This document shows, piece by piece, positions 1 to 11,627 of a DNA stretch of 64,000 nucleotides. Below the pieces are notes generated by a model that was given only the letters and a program-made list of their open reading frames with translations, was not told the DNA's origin and did not search any database. Position 1 is the first letter of the stretch. Each line of letters opens with the position of its first letter. The position numbers were made by a program, and so were the translations under genes. The DNA is from Rhizoclosmatium globosum (Eukaryota > Chytridiomycota > Chytridiomycetes > Chytridiales > Chytriomycetaceae), in assembly GCA_002104985.1 (NCBI GenBank), contig MCGO01000146.1:1-64000 (forward strand), in the 5' to 3' direction.

Positions 1-1077
1 GAGTCCGCGCATAACCTGGATTCCGTCTTGGACGACATCAAGCACGGTGAAGCCACCCACGTTCTCACACACCACGTGAGCCACGTGTCTCACGCCTATT
101 GTCGATGAAGTTCCAGTCGAGGGTACTAAAGACGTTGAACCAGAAGTCGTGAAGCATAACCTGCTGCAGTCTTGAACGACGTGCAACAGTTGAAGGAAGA
201 AAAGGAGGAAGGAAAAGAAAAGATTGCCCACCTCTTTGAAGAGAAAGCTGCCCGTGTGAAGCACAAGCGAAACTCGCTGCCGTCTTGCACAAGTTGAACA
301 CCTGGGTGAAGAAAAGGAAGAGGGCAAGGAAAAGCTCGCCAATTGTTTGAAGCCAAAGCCGCGAAAGTCGAAGCTCATCTAAACGCTGCGGTGCTTCATG
401 ATGTGGAACACTTGAAGGAGGAGAAGGAGGAAGGAAAAGAGAAGCTTGCACACTTGTTTGAGGAGAAGGCTGCTAAATTGGATGCGACACACAAGCTTGA
501 CTCTGTGTTGAATGACATTGAGCATGTGAATGCTGCGCAAGTGCTTTCTCACCACGTTGAGCCACATGTTTCTCACGCGCCTGTTGTGGATGAGGAGGCT
601 GCTCCTGTTGCTCAATATGATGCCGTTCCAGCGCAGGTTGAGGCGCCGGCACAGTTGAGGAGACTACCTACGCTGCTGTTAAGGAGACTGTTTGCTGTTG
701 AACAGGTTTCTGTTGCTACTGCTGCTACGGCGGTTGAGAAAAAGGCTGTGGAAGTTGTGACTGAGACCACCCAGGTTACTGGAATCAATTACAACTACTA
801 CCACCAGTGCTGTCACTGAAACTGCGGCTACTGAAACTACAACCACCCACTGAAACTGTTGAAGCAACTGCCACCACCACAGCTGAAAGCGAGGGAATCA
901 CAACAGTAATTATCAAAAACAGCCAACCAAGGATTGAGCTCATTGTACCGATTTGTGCGCAAGTCATTCTACAAGGACCCAGCGTCACCAGTTGTAGGAG
1001 ATGCGCCACCTGTTCCAGCTCCAGCCACTGGCGAGACTGAAGCATCTGCTCCAGCACCAGCAGCCACCTCTGCTTAA
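1..1077 (+). CDS. Coiled-coil repeat protein, 5' partial, reading frame broken
   Basis: Not recognised as a known family. At least three degenerate copies of a charged helical unit are visible, with the core EEKEEGKEKLAHLFEEKAAK preceded by AVLHDVEHLK-like sequence. A second unit (LDSVLNDIEH...HHVEPHVSHAPVVDE) occurs near 10-120 and again at 490-600. A Thr/Glu-rich stretch follows, then a Pro/Ala tail ending GETEASAPAPAATSA with a stop at 1075-1077. The coding frame changes several times (near 96, 170, 290, 345, 800 and 915), usually by one or two bases. No single frame covers the gene; the longest clean piece is 343-819. The 5' end lies outside the window. It is either a pseudogene or, more likely given the same error type elsewhere, a gene with uncorrected sequencing indels. 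Function unknown. Confidence 0.5.
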
Positions 1078-1279
1078 TCAACCAACTTAGTTGTTCATTC
1101 TCCCATTTCTCGTAACGTACACTCTTTTCTTCTTTTGTCTCAACCACCATGATCCATTATCATTACAATAAAAACAAGCCAGAGTATTTGATTATTTATG
1201 TTTTGTGATGGGAAAGGGTGGGAGACACTGCCGGCATTTTTCGTTTCAGATCTCCATTGATTGATTGGGAAAGTAGTGA

Positions 1280-3534
1280 ATGCAAGCACTGACAGTCCTT
1301 CTTTCCCTTGCACTTGCGGCACCAAGGCTCGTGTCCGGACAAGGACAAGGCGGGGCAGCAACGGTGACGGGGACACTCGGAGCAGCAACGACAACGACAC
1401 AGAACGGACTCGGTGATTCAACAACGACAACAACACTCGTCAACAACGGCAACTCGAACTCGACGGGCCTGACTCGAACGACCTCGGCAACGGCATCGCG
1501 AACGGCAACAACGACACTTTCAGCGACAACGACGGCGGCTTCGAACGGCGGCGGCGATGGTGTCCAGTGCGTGTTCCTCAAGGGCTCGCAGCACTGCCCC
1601 TCGTACGCTGCCTATGCAATCGATGCAAACTCGCTGGTCCTCAAGCAGGAGGCGCAGGGGCAGACCGGTGTTGCTGGCGTTCGATATCATGGTGAGTGTT
1701 TGTTTGTTTGTTTGTTTAGAAGGTGGTGGTGGGTTGGTGGTGGTGGTGGGTGACTCATACCCAAAACAATACAGATTGAGAACTGGGCTTCAGCGGGACC
1801 TCGTTCAATCTTCTCTCAGGCAACTTGCTCAATCTGGGATCCTTCTCAAGTGCGCTATGCAGACCAGTTCTTTTGCGACTACTTGTCTACGACCCATTTG
1901 TTTACGGCGATCCAACTACCCCAAACGCAATCAAAGACTGCAACCTCTTTCTGACGGGAAACTCTATTGAATCTACTTCCCCCTCCTTCAACTCCCGTCT
2001 CTACCCTCGCATCTCAAACGCTACCTGTTCAGCTTTTTACGAGTCAATGTTTGATTACATTTCGGACTGTGATGGGTCTACCGTCTCTGGAAGACAGTCG
2101 GTCAAGGATACGGTTTCTAATGCGTGTCTTGTGGCGGTTCAGGCTGTTCAGGCAGGAAGTCCTGCTATTGATATGCTCAAAGACACTTCTTCTGAGGCTC
2201 TCAATTGTGGTGCGTCGTGTAGCCTACTTGCGTAGCGATATCAAAAGCGAGAGTGTGTGTGCGTGCAAAGTGAGAGCTCGAGAGTGTAGCTCGATGTCTT
2301 CGGGTGAAAGCTGTTGAACTTTGTGAACGCAGGGAACAGTCTTTTCATGAAGTGATTTATGCTTAGGGAGAGCTCGAGAGCAGAGCCCGATGCCTTCAGC
2401 GAAGCTATTTCATTAGTGAGCGTAGCGAACATGCCCTTTTGTGAAACACTTCGAGTTGAGCTCCATGCCGTCCGGCAAATTTGTTAAATCCAGTGAGCAC
2501 AGCGAAAATGCTTTTTGCGAAGCGAATGTGCGTAGCGAGAGTTCGAGAGTCGACGCTTTCAGGCACACTTATATGTAGAGTGGGCACCGTCTAAATGGAG
2601 TACCAACTATCAACAAGGAGTACTGACCTGGATTGATATAGGATTCGGAATGTTCCAAGGAAACGTGACAAGAACTCTTCAAGAGGCATACAACTACTGT
2701 CTTAGCACAGGCCATCCACCTACAGACCCATGCTGTACAGCAGATCCAACTCTTGCGAATGCGCTCAACAAGGGAATTATTCCAGGAGCCATACAAGACG
2801 TTTACAATTGCCAGCTTTCCCTCTCAGGTGGCGCCTACCTAACTTGCGGCCAAGTCATTGGTGCTTCAAGTGGTTTCATCATGGGTTGTCTCTCGCTCTT
2901 CATCGTATGGTGGGGTGTGAAGCAACAAGACCAAGATGCAATGCGCAACACAGCCTCTTACCAAGACAATCCCTTCCAAAAATGGTTCCGCAATTCTCCC
3001 TTCTCCGCCTCCTCCAAACAATCCGCCGCCGACGACGCCGCCCTCGCCGCATACCACAACTCCCAACAGCAGCAATACCAAAAAGACCGGCGTGAGTTCC
3101 GTCGCTTTGACGATACCCCTACTACTCCACAAGACCCTGTTAACGGCGAGTTTACAGAGTACCAATTCGTCAACTCCCAACGACGCAGCCACTCTGCACG
3201 ACGACCTTCCGCCGGTGGAGTTCCCGGTGACAACACGTACCGGTCAATGGCGCGAGACGGCCGGTCCAACTCGCGCAGTCCGATTCGCGGGGTGGATCCC
3301 TTTGCGGAGATGATGGGTGGTGACCCTGCGCAATCGCCACCTCCATCCGATTCGATTCCAACATATCGAGCCATGTTTGAGTTTTACGGGACTCGGGGGA
3401 CGATGGAGATGGATGTTGTGAAGGCTGGGGATCGGTTGATTTTGTTGGAGGTGAGAGGAGGTGGAGTTGCTGTTGCCAGGAATTTGGATACTGGACGACA
3501 GGGACTGGTTCCACTGAATATTTTGGCTCGTTGA
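1280..3534 (+). CDS. Single-pass membrane protein with cytoplasmic SH3 domain
   Basis: The N-terminus is a signal peptide (MQALTVLLSLALAAPRLVSG), followed by a Thr/Asn/Ser-rich linker that is probably O-glycosylated. A cysteine-rich ectodomain follows, with CSIWDPSQVRYADQFFCDY, FVYGDPTTPNAIKDC and CCTADPTLANALNKG segments. One hydrophobic helix (IGASSGFIMGCLSLFIVWWG, about 2860-2915) is followed by a polar tail. The last 60 residues form an SH3 fold (YRAMFEFYGTRGTMEMDVVKAG ... GRQGLVPLNIL, about 3355-3534). Introns lie near 1692-1774 and 2209-2641. The frame shifts by one base near 1883 in a T run, and the first splice phase does not close cleanly, so at least one more indel is likely. The architecture suggests a surface sensor or adhesion protein linked to signalling or actin, but this is inferred only from domain order. 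Confidence 0.7.
2209..2641 (+). repeat. Long intron carrying a degenerate internal repeat
   Basis: This interval separates two coding blocks of the SH3 membrane protein (GT at 2209, AG at 2641). It is several times longer than other introns in the window. It contains repeated short phrases such as AGCTCGAGAG, GTGAGCGTAGCGAACATGC, GTGAGCACAGCGAAAATGC and GTGCGTAGCGAGAGTTCGAGAG. These look like decayed copies of one unit of roughly 100 bases. No coding potential is seen. Confidence 0.4.
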
Positions 3535-3759
3535 TAGAGGAAGGAGGTTTCGAATTCTTAAAAAAGAAGCCGTGTTCATTTTGTATCTCTGTTTTGTAAT
3601 CCTTATTCTTTGCCACAACAAAATTACTAGTATAATTTTCCTTTTTGGTGTTAGAGTTGAGTTTGTGTTGGTTCATATTGTTCACGAGTCAATGTTCAAC
3701 AGAGAACAAAGAGGACGCTTCTTTCTGAACGCACGCAGTCGAGTTATCATTTATTCTTA

Positions 3760-4158
3760 TCAAGATAGCTTCTTTTCGAGCAAGTCCCAACGGTTTCCGT
3801 ACAAATCTTGCCACACTACAACCCAACCGTACACTTCATTTCGCGGCTCCTCTGTAAAAACCACACCGTTCGCTTTCATGCTATTATAAGTTTTCCAAAA
3901 GTCTTCAGCATAGAGAAAGAGCCAGACCCGGCCACCTCCTTGATTGCCAACCATATTCAGTTGTTGAGGGCCATCAGCCTTTGCAAGCAGAAGACCTCCA
4001 GACGGAGAAGTCGCTGAAGGATTGATAACCACCCATCGCTTAGTAGGTGACAGAGTCTCATCCTGCTTCAAATGAAACCCAACTTTTTTGGTGTAGAAGT
4101 CGATGGCCTCGTCGTAGTCTTGGACGATTAGAGACACCAGTCCAAGTGCTGCGCTCAT
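3760..4158 (-). CDS. Glyoxalase/bleomycin-resistance (VOC) superfamily protein
   Basis: A 132-residue protein starting MSAALGLVSLIVQDYDEAIDFYTKKVGF, the standard first beta-alpha unit of a vicinal oxygen chelate domain. It continues with RWVVINP, GGGRVWLFLYAEDFWKTYNSMK and ends with VYGWVVVWQDLYGNRWDLLEKK, the typical GxxxxFxDPxGNxWxL-like last strand. The length equals one VOC domain, so it should act as a dimer. The longer upstream frame is ignored because the domain begins at this methionine. The substrate cannot be deduced: members include glyoxalases, dioxygenases and drug-binding proteins. Single exon, divergent from the GNAT gene at 4378. Confidence 0.8.
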   Translation of the reverse strand: MSAALGLVSLIVQDYDEAIDFYTKKVGFHLKQDETLSPTKRWVVINPSATSPSGGLLLAKADGPQQLNMVGNQGGGRVWLFLYAEDFWKTYNSMKANGVVFTEEPRNEVYGWVVVWQDLYGNRWDLLEKKLS

Positions 4159-4377
4159 TGTTTTATACTCAGATAATACACAAAGAAAAGCATCTGGAAT
4201 TAATAATTTCGGCCAAGCAATTATGGGTTTTGGGTAAAAGAAATTTTGGGGGCACCTTCCACAGCCGCCACAGCCGAACACGCATTTGTAAGAATAACAA
4301 ATCGATAAGACAAAAGGCCACGCCACCTCAAGAGATACCTGAAACAAAAAACACAGAACCAAAAAACCAAGTTGCAT

Positions 4378-5037
4378 ATGACAAAGTCCACAGTGACAAC
4401 AGCTTGGCGTTGGAAGCCTCGCAGTCAACTCCTCAACCGCGTCCACATCTGGCAACCACACTCAAAACCCCCAACCCAAATCGTCAACAACACGCTCACA
4501 GATTACAAAGAAGCAGCCTCATTCCATTTCATCAGCCAAGAGCAGATAAACTCGCACCCACTGCTTACCGACGGCACAGTATCCCTCATCATCAAATCAA
4601 AAAAGGATCTCTTAGCTTGGACACCCGAGACCAAATTCCTCCCTAAATACAAATTCACAATCGTAAGCGCATCCGACCACTCCATCGAATTCGGCGAACT
4701 TGCGCTTAGAATTGGGAACGACCCTTGGGTGTTTTGGAATGGCCATATCGGGTACGGTGTGCGCGAACATTCACGGGGTCATCATTATGCTACGCATGCG
4801 AGCAACCTTGCAATCCAGTTTGCAAGAGCCGTGCACAACCTCAACACGATCTATATCACGTGCGACCCAACAAACCCAGCTTCACACAAGACACTGCAAG
4901 GGGTTGGGTTTGACGGGCAATATATGGGTACACACGATATTCCTGAGCAGGCTCCTTTGTACAGGACTGGGATGAGAAATGTGATTGTTTATCGATATGG
5001 CCCACCATGTGAACTCTTGGAACCGCCTCATAAATAA
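4378..5037 (+). CDS. GNAT-family N-acetyltransferase
   Basis: About 219 residues. The C-terminal half carries the acetyl-CoA binding pattern: a strand GHIGYGVREHSRGHHYATHA (motif A, V/I-x-x-x-x-R-G-x-G/H-x-A-like), then AIQFARAVHNLNTIYITCDPTNPASHKTLQGVGF, where the N-x-x-S/A-x-x-x-L-x-x-x-G-F motif B is clear. The first half is lower in similarity and ends with EFGELALRIG. The start chosen is the first ATG (4378), since the frame upstream has no methionine. Substrate unknown; small-molecule acetylation is most likely in this subfamily. Single exon. Confidence 0.75.
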   Translation: MTKSTVTTAWRWKPRSQLLNRVHIWQPHSKPPTQIVNNTLTDYKEAASFHFISQEQINSHPLLTDGTVSLIIKSKKDLLAWTPETKFLPKYKFTIVSASDHSIEFGELALRIGNDPWVFWNGHIGYGVREHSRGHHYATHASNLAIQFARAVHNLNTIYITCDPTNPASHKTLQGVGFDGQYMGTHDIPEQAPLYRTGMRNVIVYRYGPPCELLEPPHK

Positions 5038-5121
5038 AAAACTGCATCATTAAAAATTTGAATACGACTATGAATCCATCCTCATTACGAGAAATAAGTG
5101 TGGTGCAAATCTCCTGAAAAG

Positions 5122-7736
5122 ATGATCTTCATTCTGTTTCTCACCCTGCTCACGCAACTCGTTCAAGCCTTATCCATTATAAGAGGCGGTGGCTCTTCTT
5201 TACCTGCTGATTTGTTGACAGAGGCGCTATTTGACTTTGGTCAACTTTATGGTTCGTAATGAGTTTCGTAATGATGAGAATCTTCAATTGGTTAACTTTT
5301 CCTGCAGCCGATATCCAAACTGCCCCTTACGATCTTTCTAGTTCGCCCACTGGCCAACTAGATGTAGCTTCAGGGAAGCTGGACTTTTCTTTCAGCTCGT
5401 CTGCTATTCAGACAGCACTTCTCACGAACGGAACAAACCAACTCGTGGCTCTTCCCAGTCTTGTAGGCGCGGTGGTCTTTGTGTACAACTTGCCTGGAGT
5501 CCCCGTTCTTAAACTTTCTCAAAAAGTGTTGCCAAGAATCTTTGATGGGACGATTGGGACCTGGGATCACCCACTTCTGGTTGCTGACAATCCATCTCTC
5601 GCAAACAATTCTGCAAAAATTCGAATTATTCAACAAGATTCTACCACATCTACTTATTCTCTTCTAAACAAATTCATGAAAGTGCTCGACACAGCTACAA
5701 AGTTTCCTAATACGCCATTCAGTAACCCGGCTCAGATTCAATTAATTACCCCTGTTACTTTACACACCCAACAAGATGCTGCTGTTGTTGTTGGTGCTGT
5801 GGAAAATACACTTGCATACTTGAATCCTCATGATGGCCTCAACGCAGTTAACAAGAATGATTCTGAAGCTTATATAGCCTACGTTCAGCATGCTGATGGG
5901 AGCTACGTCCTTTGGTCTGAAGATGCTGTCAAGGTTGCAGTATCAGGCCTTACTCAGCAAAAGATTTCCTCTTTGAATGTTTACAACGACACTCTCACAT
6001 TATACAACAGTCCTGCAAAGGGGGCATACCCATTTTCAGTTGTGTCAAATTTTGTCATTAAACCAGCGAATATTTCATCTGACTATGTTACAACCGTGGC
6101 TACTCTTAAGTTCCTGTGGTGGTTGATTCAAACACCAACGTACACTGCCAAATACCAGTTTTCAACAATTTCAAACACCTCGCTTGGATTAATGACCTTA
6201 AATCGCTTGAAATCTGTCAGTTTTGATGGAGTCAATCCAATATACGGACAATCTGTGTGTGACATTGATTCTGATGGGACATATAAAACCCTTGTCAGCA
6301 CGGACACTGCAAAGACCCTTTACCATTTCAAGACGCACGAGCTACTTGTATCTGCGACATAGGTTATTTCAACGTGAAAAACAAAGACTGCAGTGAACAA
6401 ATCGGTTTCATAAACCCAGGTTCATACTCGTATATAGAAATTGTTTTATTCTTTGTTGGAATTGCTGTTGTTCTGTGGACAACCTTACAAGTCTACTTGA
6501 AACGCGAGGAACCTGATTTGAAGGCCATGAGTCCTCCATGCTGCTTTTACATACTCGCAGGATGCTTTATTGGCGAATTTGCTATCGTAATTGATGCACT
6601 CTCTGTCACACAAGGCACATGTTATGCCAAATTCGCTATTCCTGCTCTTGCCTTTGGTATGGTTTTCAGGTATGTTTGATTCGAAACTCTTAAAAAACTG
6701 ACTTACCGTATTCTAGTATGATTTTTTTCAAGTCCTTCAGAATCTTCCTCATTTTCGGTTACTCCAAAGTTGCACGCTCAGGTCTTCTGAGGGACACTGT
6801 CATGATGTTGGCCTCTTCAATCATAGCCTTCATTGATTTGATTGTTGCCTTGATGGTCATAAAGAATGGGAACGTTTCGCCTTCGATAGTCACCTTCACC
6901 GACTCTTACGACTCATATTTTGACTGTCTGAGCCCGATTGGTCAGGAAGACCGTGCTAATTCAGTCTTCAATGGCCTTCTTGCTTTAAATGGAATCATTC
7001 TGATTCTGTGCATCATGATTGCGTTCCAAACAAGAAAGCAGCACACAAGTTCAACGAATCAAAGCAAGTTGGTTCTGTCATCATCATGGGTGCAGTTCTC
7101 ATAGGACTGGATTTGGCCATTGATTACGGGATACCAGTTACGTCATTGTCACTATTTAACGTTAGACGTATATTCACGGCAGTCGTTATCTTTATTCTTT
7201 GTACCGTCACTCCCATTATTTTGTTTGCTACTGCGTTAGGACTTGGCGGGGCTCCTGCAAAAGAGGGAATGAGTCACGGATACTCTAGTCAAACACAATC
7301 AGGTGACTATGACAAAACAGATGGACTTACAAAAGCATACATATTTCACGCTGGATTGAAAGTGAACAGACCCACCTCCTTGTGGAAATCTGCAATCCTT
7401 GTCATTATGCCCGACCTTGACATGCTCATTATCCTCTCAGAAGGAAATAACGGAACTCATAGTTTCTCAAAAGTCTTTCTCAAAGTTCAAGAAAAGACAA
7501 CGCACGCTGCAAAGTCGAAGCAGGAGGAATATCTTGAAATGACTTTGGGAGACAAGTCGAATTTCATTCTTGAACTCTCAAACAAAGCAAAAATGGAAGA
7601 AATTCGAAACTTGAGACTCACTACGGCGGCAGCAAAGAAAGCGGGTAATGCGGGTACTGCTGGTACTGAGAGCACCAATTTGACAGCATCGTCAGTTTGT
7701 CGTACCGATGTTCGAGCTTCTGTGAAGAGAAATTAA
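5122..7736 (+). CDS. Class C-like GPCR with PstS-like phosphate-binding ectodomain (copy 1)
   Basis: The signal peptide MIFILFLTLLTQLVQA is followed by a PstS-type periplasmic-binding domain: IIRGGGSSLPADLL at the start, GAVVFVYNLPGVPVLKLSQ, FDGTIGTWDHPLL and RIIQQDSTTSTYSLL, all standard PstS landmarks. A short EGF-like cysteine segment follows (CQHGHCKDP...CICDIGYF). Seven hydrophobic helices then run from about 6425 to 7230, with LKREEPDLKAMSPPCCFYIL resembling the TM2-3 region of GABA-B/class C receptors. A cytoplasmic tail follows. Introns are at 5252-5307 and 6670-6716. Two single-base losses break the frame, at CCC 6289-6291 and AAA 7035-7037; the second paralogue is intact at both points. 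The likely role is a surface receptor sensing phosphate or another ligand through G proteins; ligand and signalling are inferred. Confidence 0.8.
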
Positions 7737-7972
7737 TTCAATAGTATTTTCATTTGAAAGTTACATTTTAGCTATTTCATAAATCCTTTTTTTCCACAAC
7801 AATATGACCATTATGAATGCACATTTCCTCAGTCTCCAACACTTCTTTTGCTTTGAAGTCCATAAAATACAACAAAGAGCAAAGAATTGAAAGCCCATGC
7901 CGTCAACAATTTCAGTCACAGCATTGTTTTTAAAAGTGTAAATCTCAAACAAAGTAAGAGAATCATACAGAA

Positions 7973-10605
7973 ATGCTCTTTGGCCTGTTAGTTGTCATTC
8001 CCTGTATTCAGGCTCTCTCCATAATCCGAAGTGGCGGTTCAACTTTTACAACGGATCTGCTAACAAACGCGTTAGCAGACTTTGGCCAAATCTATTGCAC
8101 GTATCTGTTGTAACTTTTACCAACACCCGTCAACTTCTAACATTTTGATCACAGCCAATATTCAAACTGCACTTTACATTCCGTCCACATCTTCCATCGG
8201 TATGCAAGATGTTGCAACTGGCAAACTCAACTTTGCGTCAAGTTCGTCTGCTGTTACACCAGCCTTAATGACGAATGGAACAAATCAACTTGTCGCCATA
8301 CCTACCGCCGTTGGGGCCTTCGTATTTGCATATAACTTGCCTGGAATATCAACTCTCAAACTCTCTGAACGCGTACTTCCTCGAATCTTTGATGGAACAA
8401 TCAACAAATGGAATCATCCACTCCTTGTTGCTGATAACCCAGATCTAGCAAATAACTCAGCAACTCTTCGAATCATCCAGCAGCAATCCACCGCTTCAGC
8501 TGCGTCTATTCTTAACAAGTATTTGAAGGCTCTCGACTCGTTGACCAAGTTTCCCAAAACACCTTTCGGCAATTCATCATTTCAGATTCCAGTCGCAGGA
8601 TGTATTACTACGTACTCGCAGCAAGACGCTGCTGTCGTTGTTGGTGCTGTGGTGAATACCCTTGCATATCTCAATCCTCATGATGCGCTTTCCGCCATTA
8701 GCCGACCAGGATCAACAACAAACCTCGCACTTGTCCAGCACCCTGATGGTTCGTTTGTCGCCTGGAACGAAAACTCTGTCCGAGTTGCATTTTCAAGTCT
8801 CAGTCAAGCAAAAATTGATAACTTGAACATCTACAACGACAGTCTCACGTTATACAATAGCCCAGCAAAGGGGCATATCCGTTCGCAGTTGTGACTAACA
8901 TTGTCATCAAACTGCAAACATTTCAAGCGATTACTATACTGCGATTGGAACACTCAAGTTTTTGTGGTGGTTGATACAAACTCCCTCATATGCCGACACG
9001 TTCCAGTTTTCATCCATTTCCAACTCAACTCTTGGAGCAATGTCACTTGAGTACTTGAAGAACGTATCATTTGACGGAATCAAACCAGTCTACGGACAAT
9101 CTGTATGTGACATTGATTCTGACGGTACGTACAGGACACCTTGCCAACACGGTCGCTGTGAAGACCCATTGCCCTTTCAAGATCCGCGAGCAACGTGTAT
9201 TTGCGACTTTGGTTATTTCAATGTCAAGAACAAAGATTGCAGCGAACCAATCGGTGTATTCAATCCTGACTCTATTAGTTATGGTGAGTTGGCAATGTTC
9301 TTAATTGGTGTGGCCATTGTTCTTTGGACAACTTTACAAGTATACTTGAAGCGCGAAGAGCCAGATTTAAAAGCCATGAGTCCTCCGTGCTGTTTTTATA
9401 TTCTCATGGGCTGTTTGATTGGTGAATTTGGAATTATCATTGACGCACTTTCTGTTACGCAAAGTACCTGTTTTGCAAAGTTTGGCATTCTTGCCCTTGC
9501 CTTTGGAATTGTTTTTAGGTGAGTTAATCACACGCATACAAAAAAACAAAAGATTAATTGCCTTCACAGTATGATCTTTTTCAAGTCCTTCAGAATCTTC
9601 CTCATCTTTGGATACTCTAAAATTGCTAGATCAGGACTTCTGCGAGACACAGTTATGATGCTAGCATCGTCAATAATTGCTGTCATCGACTTAATTGTTG
9701 CGTTATTCGTAATCAAGAACGGACAAGTCGCTCCCCACTTGGTCACATTTACAAACTCTTTTGATATTTACTGGGACTGTTTGGCACCACCAGATTATCA
9801 AGACCAAGCAAACTCAATGTTCAACGGTCTACTCGTTCTCAACGGAATCCTTCTATTCTTGTGCATCGTGATGGCATTCCAAACAAGAAAAGCAGCACAC
9901 AAGTTCAACGAGTCCAAGAAAGTCGCCGTTGTCATTGTCATGAGCACGCTCCTTATTGGTCTTGACTTGGCAGTCAACTACGGAATTCCAATCACATCCC
10001 TCTCAACTTTCAACGTTCGCCGTATATTCACATCCGCAGTCGTATTCATTCTGTGCACAGCAACTCCCATAATTTTATTCGCACCCGCCCTGGGACTTGC
10101 CGGCGGCACAAAGGAAAACATGAGCCATGGATATTCCAGCGAAACCCAATCAACGAACCACGATGAAACAGACGGTCTAACAAAAGCATATATTTTCCAC
10201 GCAGGATTGCGTGTGAACAGGCCCACATCGCTCTGGAAATCTGCGATCCTCGTAATCATGCCCGACCTTGACATGCTCATTATTCTGTCAGAAGGAAACA
10301 ACGGAACCCACAGTTTCCACAAAATCTTCCTCAAAGTGCAGGAAAAGACTACACACGCGGCGAAAGCCAAACAGGAAGAATACCTTGAAATGACGTTAGG
10401 CGATAAGTCCAATTTCATTCTCGAGCTTTCCAACAAGGAAAAGATGGAAGAGCTTCGAAGTTTACGGCTTGCAGCCACTTCAAAGAAGAATACAGCCGCC
10501 AGCGCAAATATCACTGCTGGATCAGCAATTCCAGTTGCACGAAACCAAAGCATAAAAGTAACAAGCAAAGGACCCACAAGCAAAAACTCAACAGCAACTC
10601 AATAG
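7973..10605 (+). CDS. Class C-like GPCR with PstS-like phosphate-binding ectodomain (copy 2)
   Basis: Tandem paralogue of the preceding gene with the same order of parts: signal peptide MLFGLLVVIPCIQA, PstS-like domain (IIRSGGSTFTTDLL, AFVFAYNLPGISTLKLSE, FDGTINKWNHPLLV), EGF-like segment CQHGRCEDP...CICDFGYF, seven helices between about 9270 and 10090, and a cytosolic tail with KAAHKFNES and LEMTLGDKSNFILELS conserved between copies. The first intron ends at 8154. The phase-matching donor is GC at 8097, homologous to the GT donor of copy 1, so a GC-AG intron is likely. The second intron is 9519-9569. Single-base losses at GGGG 8870-8873 and near 8909-8912 interrupt the ectodomain; the copy 1 frame shows the intended reading. 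The polar C-terminal tail differs between copies. Confidence 0.8.
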
Positions 10606-10677
10606 CAAAATGCCATCACATTCTTCTTTCATCTCTCTTCAAATAATTACATGAAACTAATAAAAAGCACCATTCGT

Positions 10678-11354
10678 TTAACGGTCTTCACACCACTCAT
10701 TCTCCTTACGAATCTGTTCCTCCTCCTCAGGCGTAAAGTCATTCACAATATTAAACAACTTGCGCACCTCCTCCACGCTCTTCCCCTTGATCATATTAGC
10801 AACGGTCTTACATCCTATCACACAAATAACGTCAGCCACAAAAACAACCCCCAACAACAAAAAAAATCCTTACCCAAATCAAGCAGGTTCTTCATATCAA
10901 GATAATTCGCAGCAAGGATGATTTCAAACATGGTTCCTTGGTCAAGCTGCATAAACTCCTTATCCCGCTCTTCAATGTCCTCGCTTGTCTTGAGCTTGGT
11001 TTCGTCTTCAGGGGCTGGTGGGGGGTCGTCCTTGTGCATGGTGGCGTATTCGATCACTGTTGTTGTTAAGTTGGTAACGGTTTAGGCGAGTGTTGGAGTT
11101 GAGTTGAAGTTGAGGGTATCTATGAGTTACCTTTCTGAAGGATGGCACCAGACACGTTTGGAAGAGGGATTGGCTGGTCATCCGATTCACCAACGTCCTA
11201 AGAATAAACGGTGGTTGATCAGTATCAAATGCTTGGGGGAGGCGCAGAGCTTTGAAGTACACACCTCCAACATGTTCTTGATGAGGACAGATTGGTTGGC
11301 AATCTCCTTGCTGATGTTGAATTCCTGGTTGTCGCTGGAGGTGATCTTGACCAT
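10678..11354 (-). CDS. SKP1: SKP1, SCF ubiquitin ligase core subunit
   Basis: Four exons (11265-11354, 11131-11197, 10874-11056, 10678-10814) join into a normal-length Skp1. It starts [19 protein letters not shown] (BTB/POZ-like N-terminal fold) and continues [15 protein letters not shown]. The acidic loop [12 protein letters not shown] follows, then [30 protein letters not shown]. The C-terminus is the conserved F-box-binding helix [18 protein letters not shown]. It bridges cullin-1 and F-box proteins in SCF ubiquitin ligases and also serves kinetochore and V-ATPase assembly complexes in fungi. All splice sites are GT-AG and keep frame. No anomaly. Confidence 0.95.
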
Positions 11355-11627
11355 TTTGGTTGCTGTGTTTTGCGCTGAAGTTTTTTGTTGTTGGATGTTC
11401 TTCCTGGTCAACGTGGCATAAATGGTTTCCGTTCAACTTGACCACGAGTCCGCTCAACAGAGGTCAAGTACTAAGCCACATACAACTAATCAAAGTTAAA
11501 CCAAATACACTCTTTCATTTCGTGAGTTTACTTTTAACCTTTGCTCCCTTCCCTTCCTTCCCCTTGATAAAAAAAATGGGAGATCGTTCTTTTTGCACAA
11601 ATACATTCCCAACAAGAATTAAAAAGT

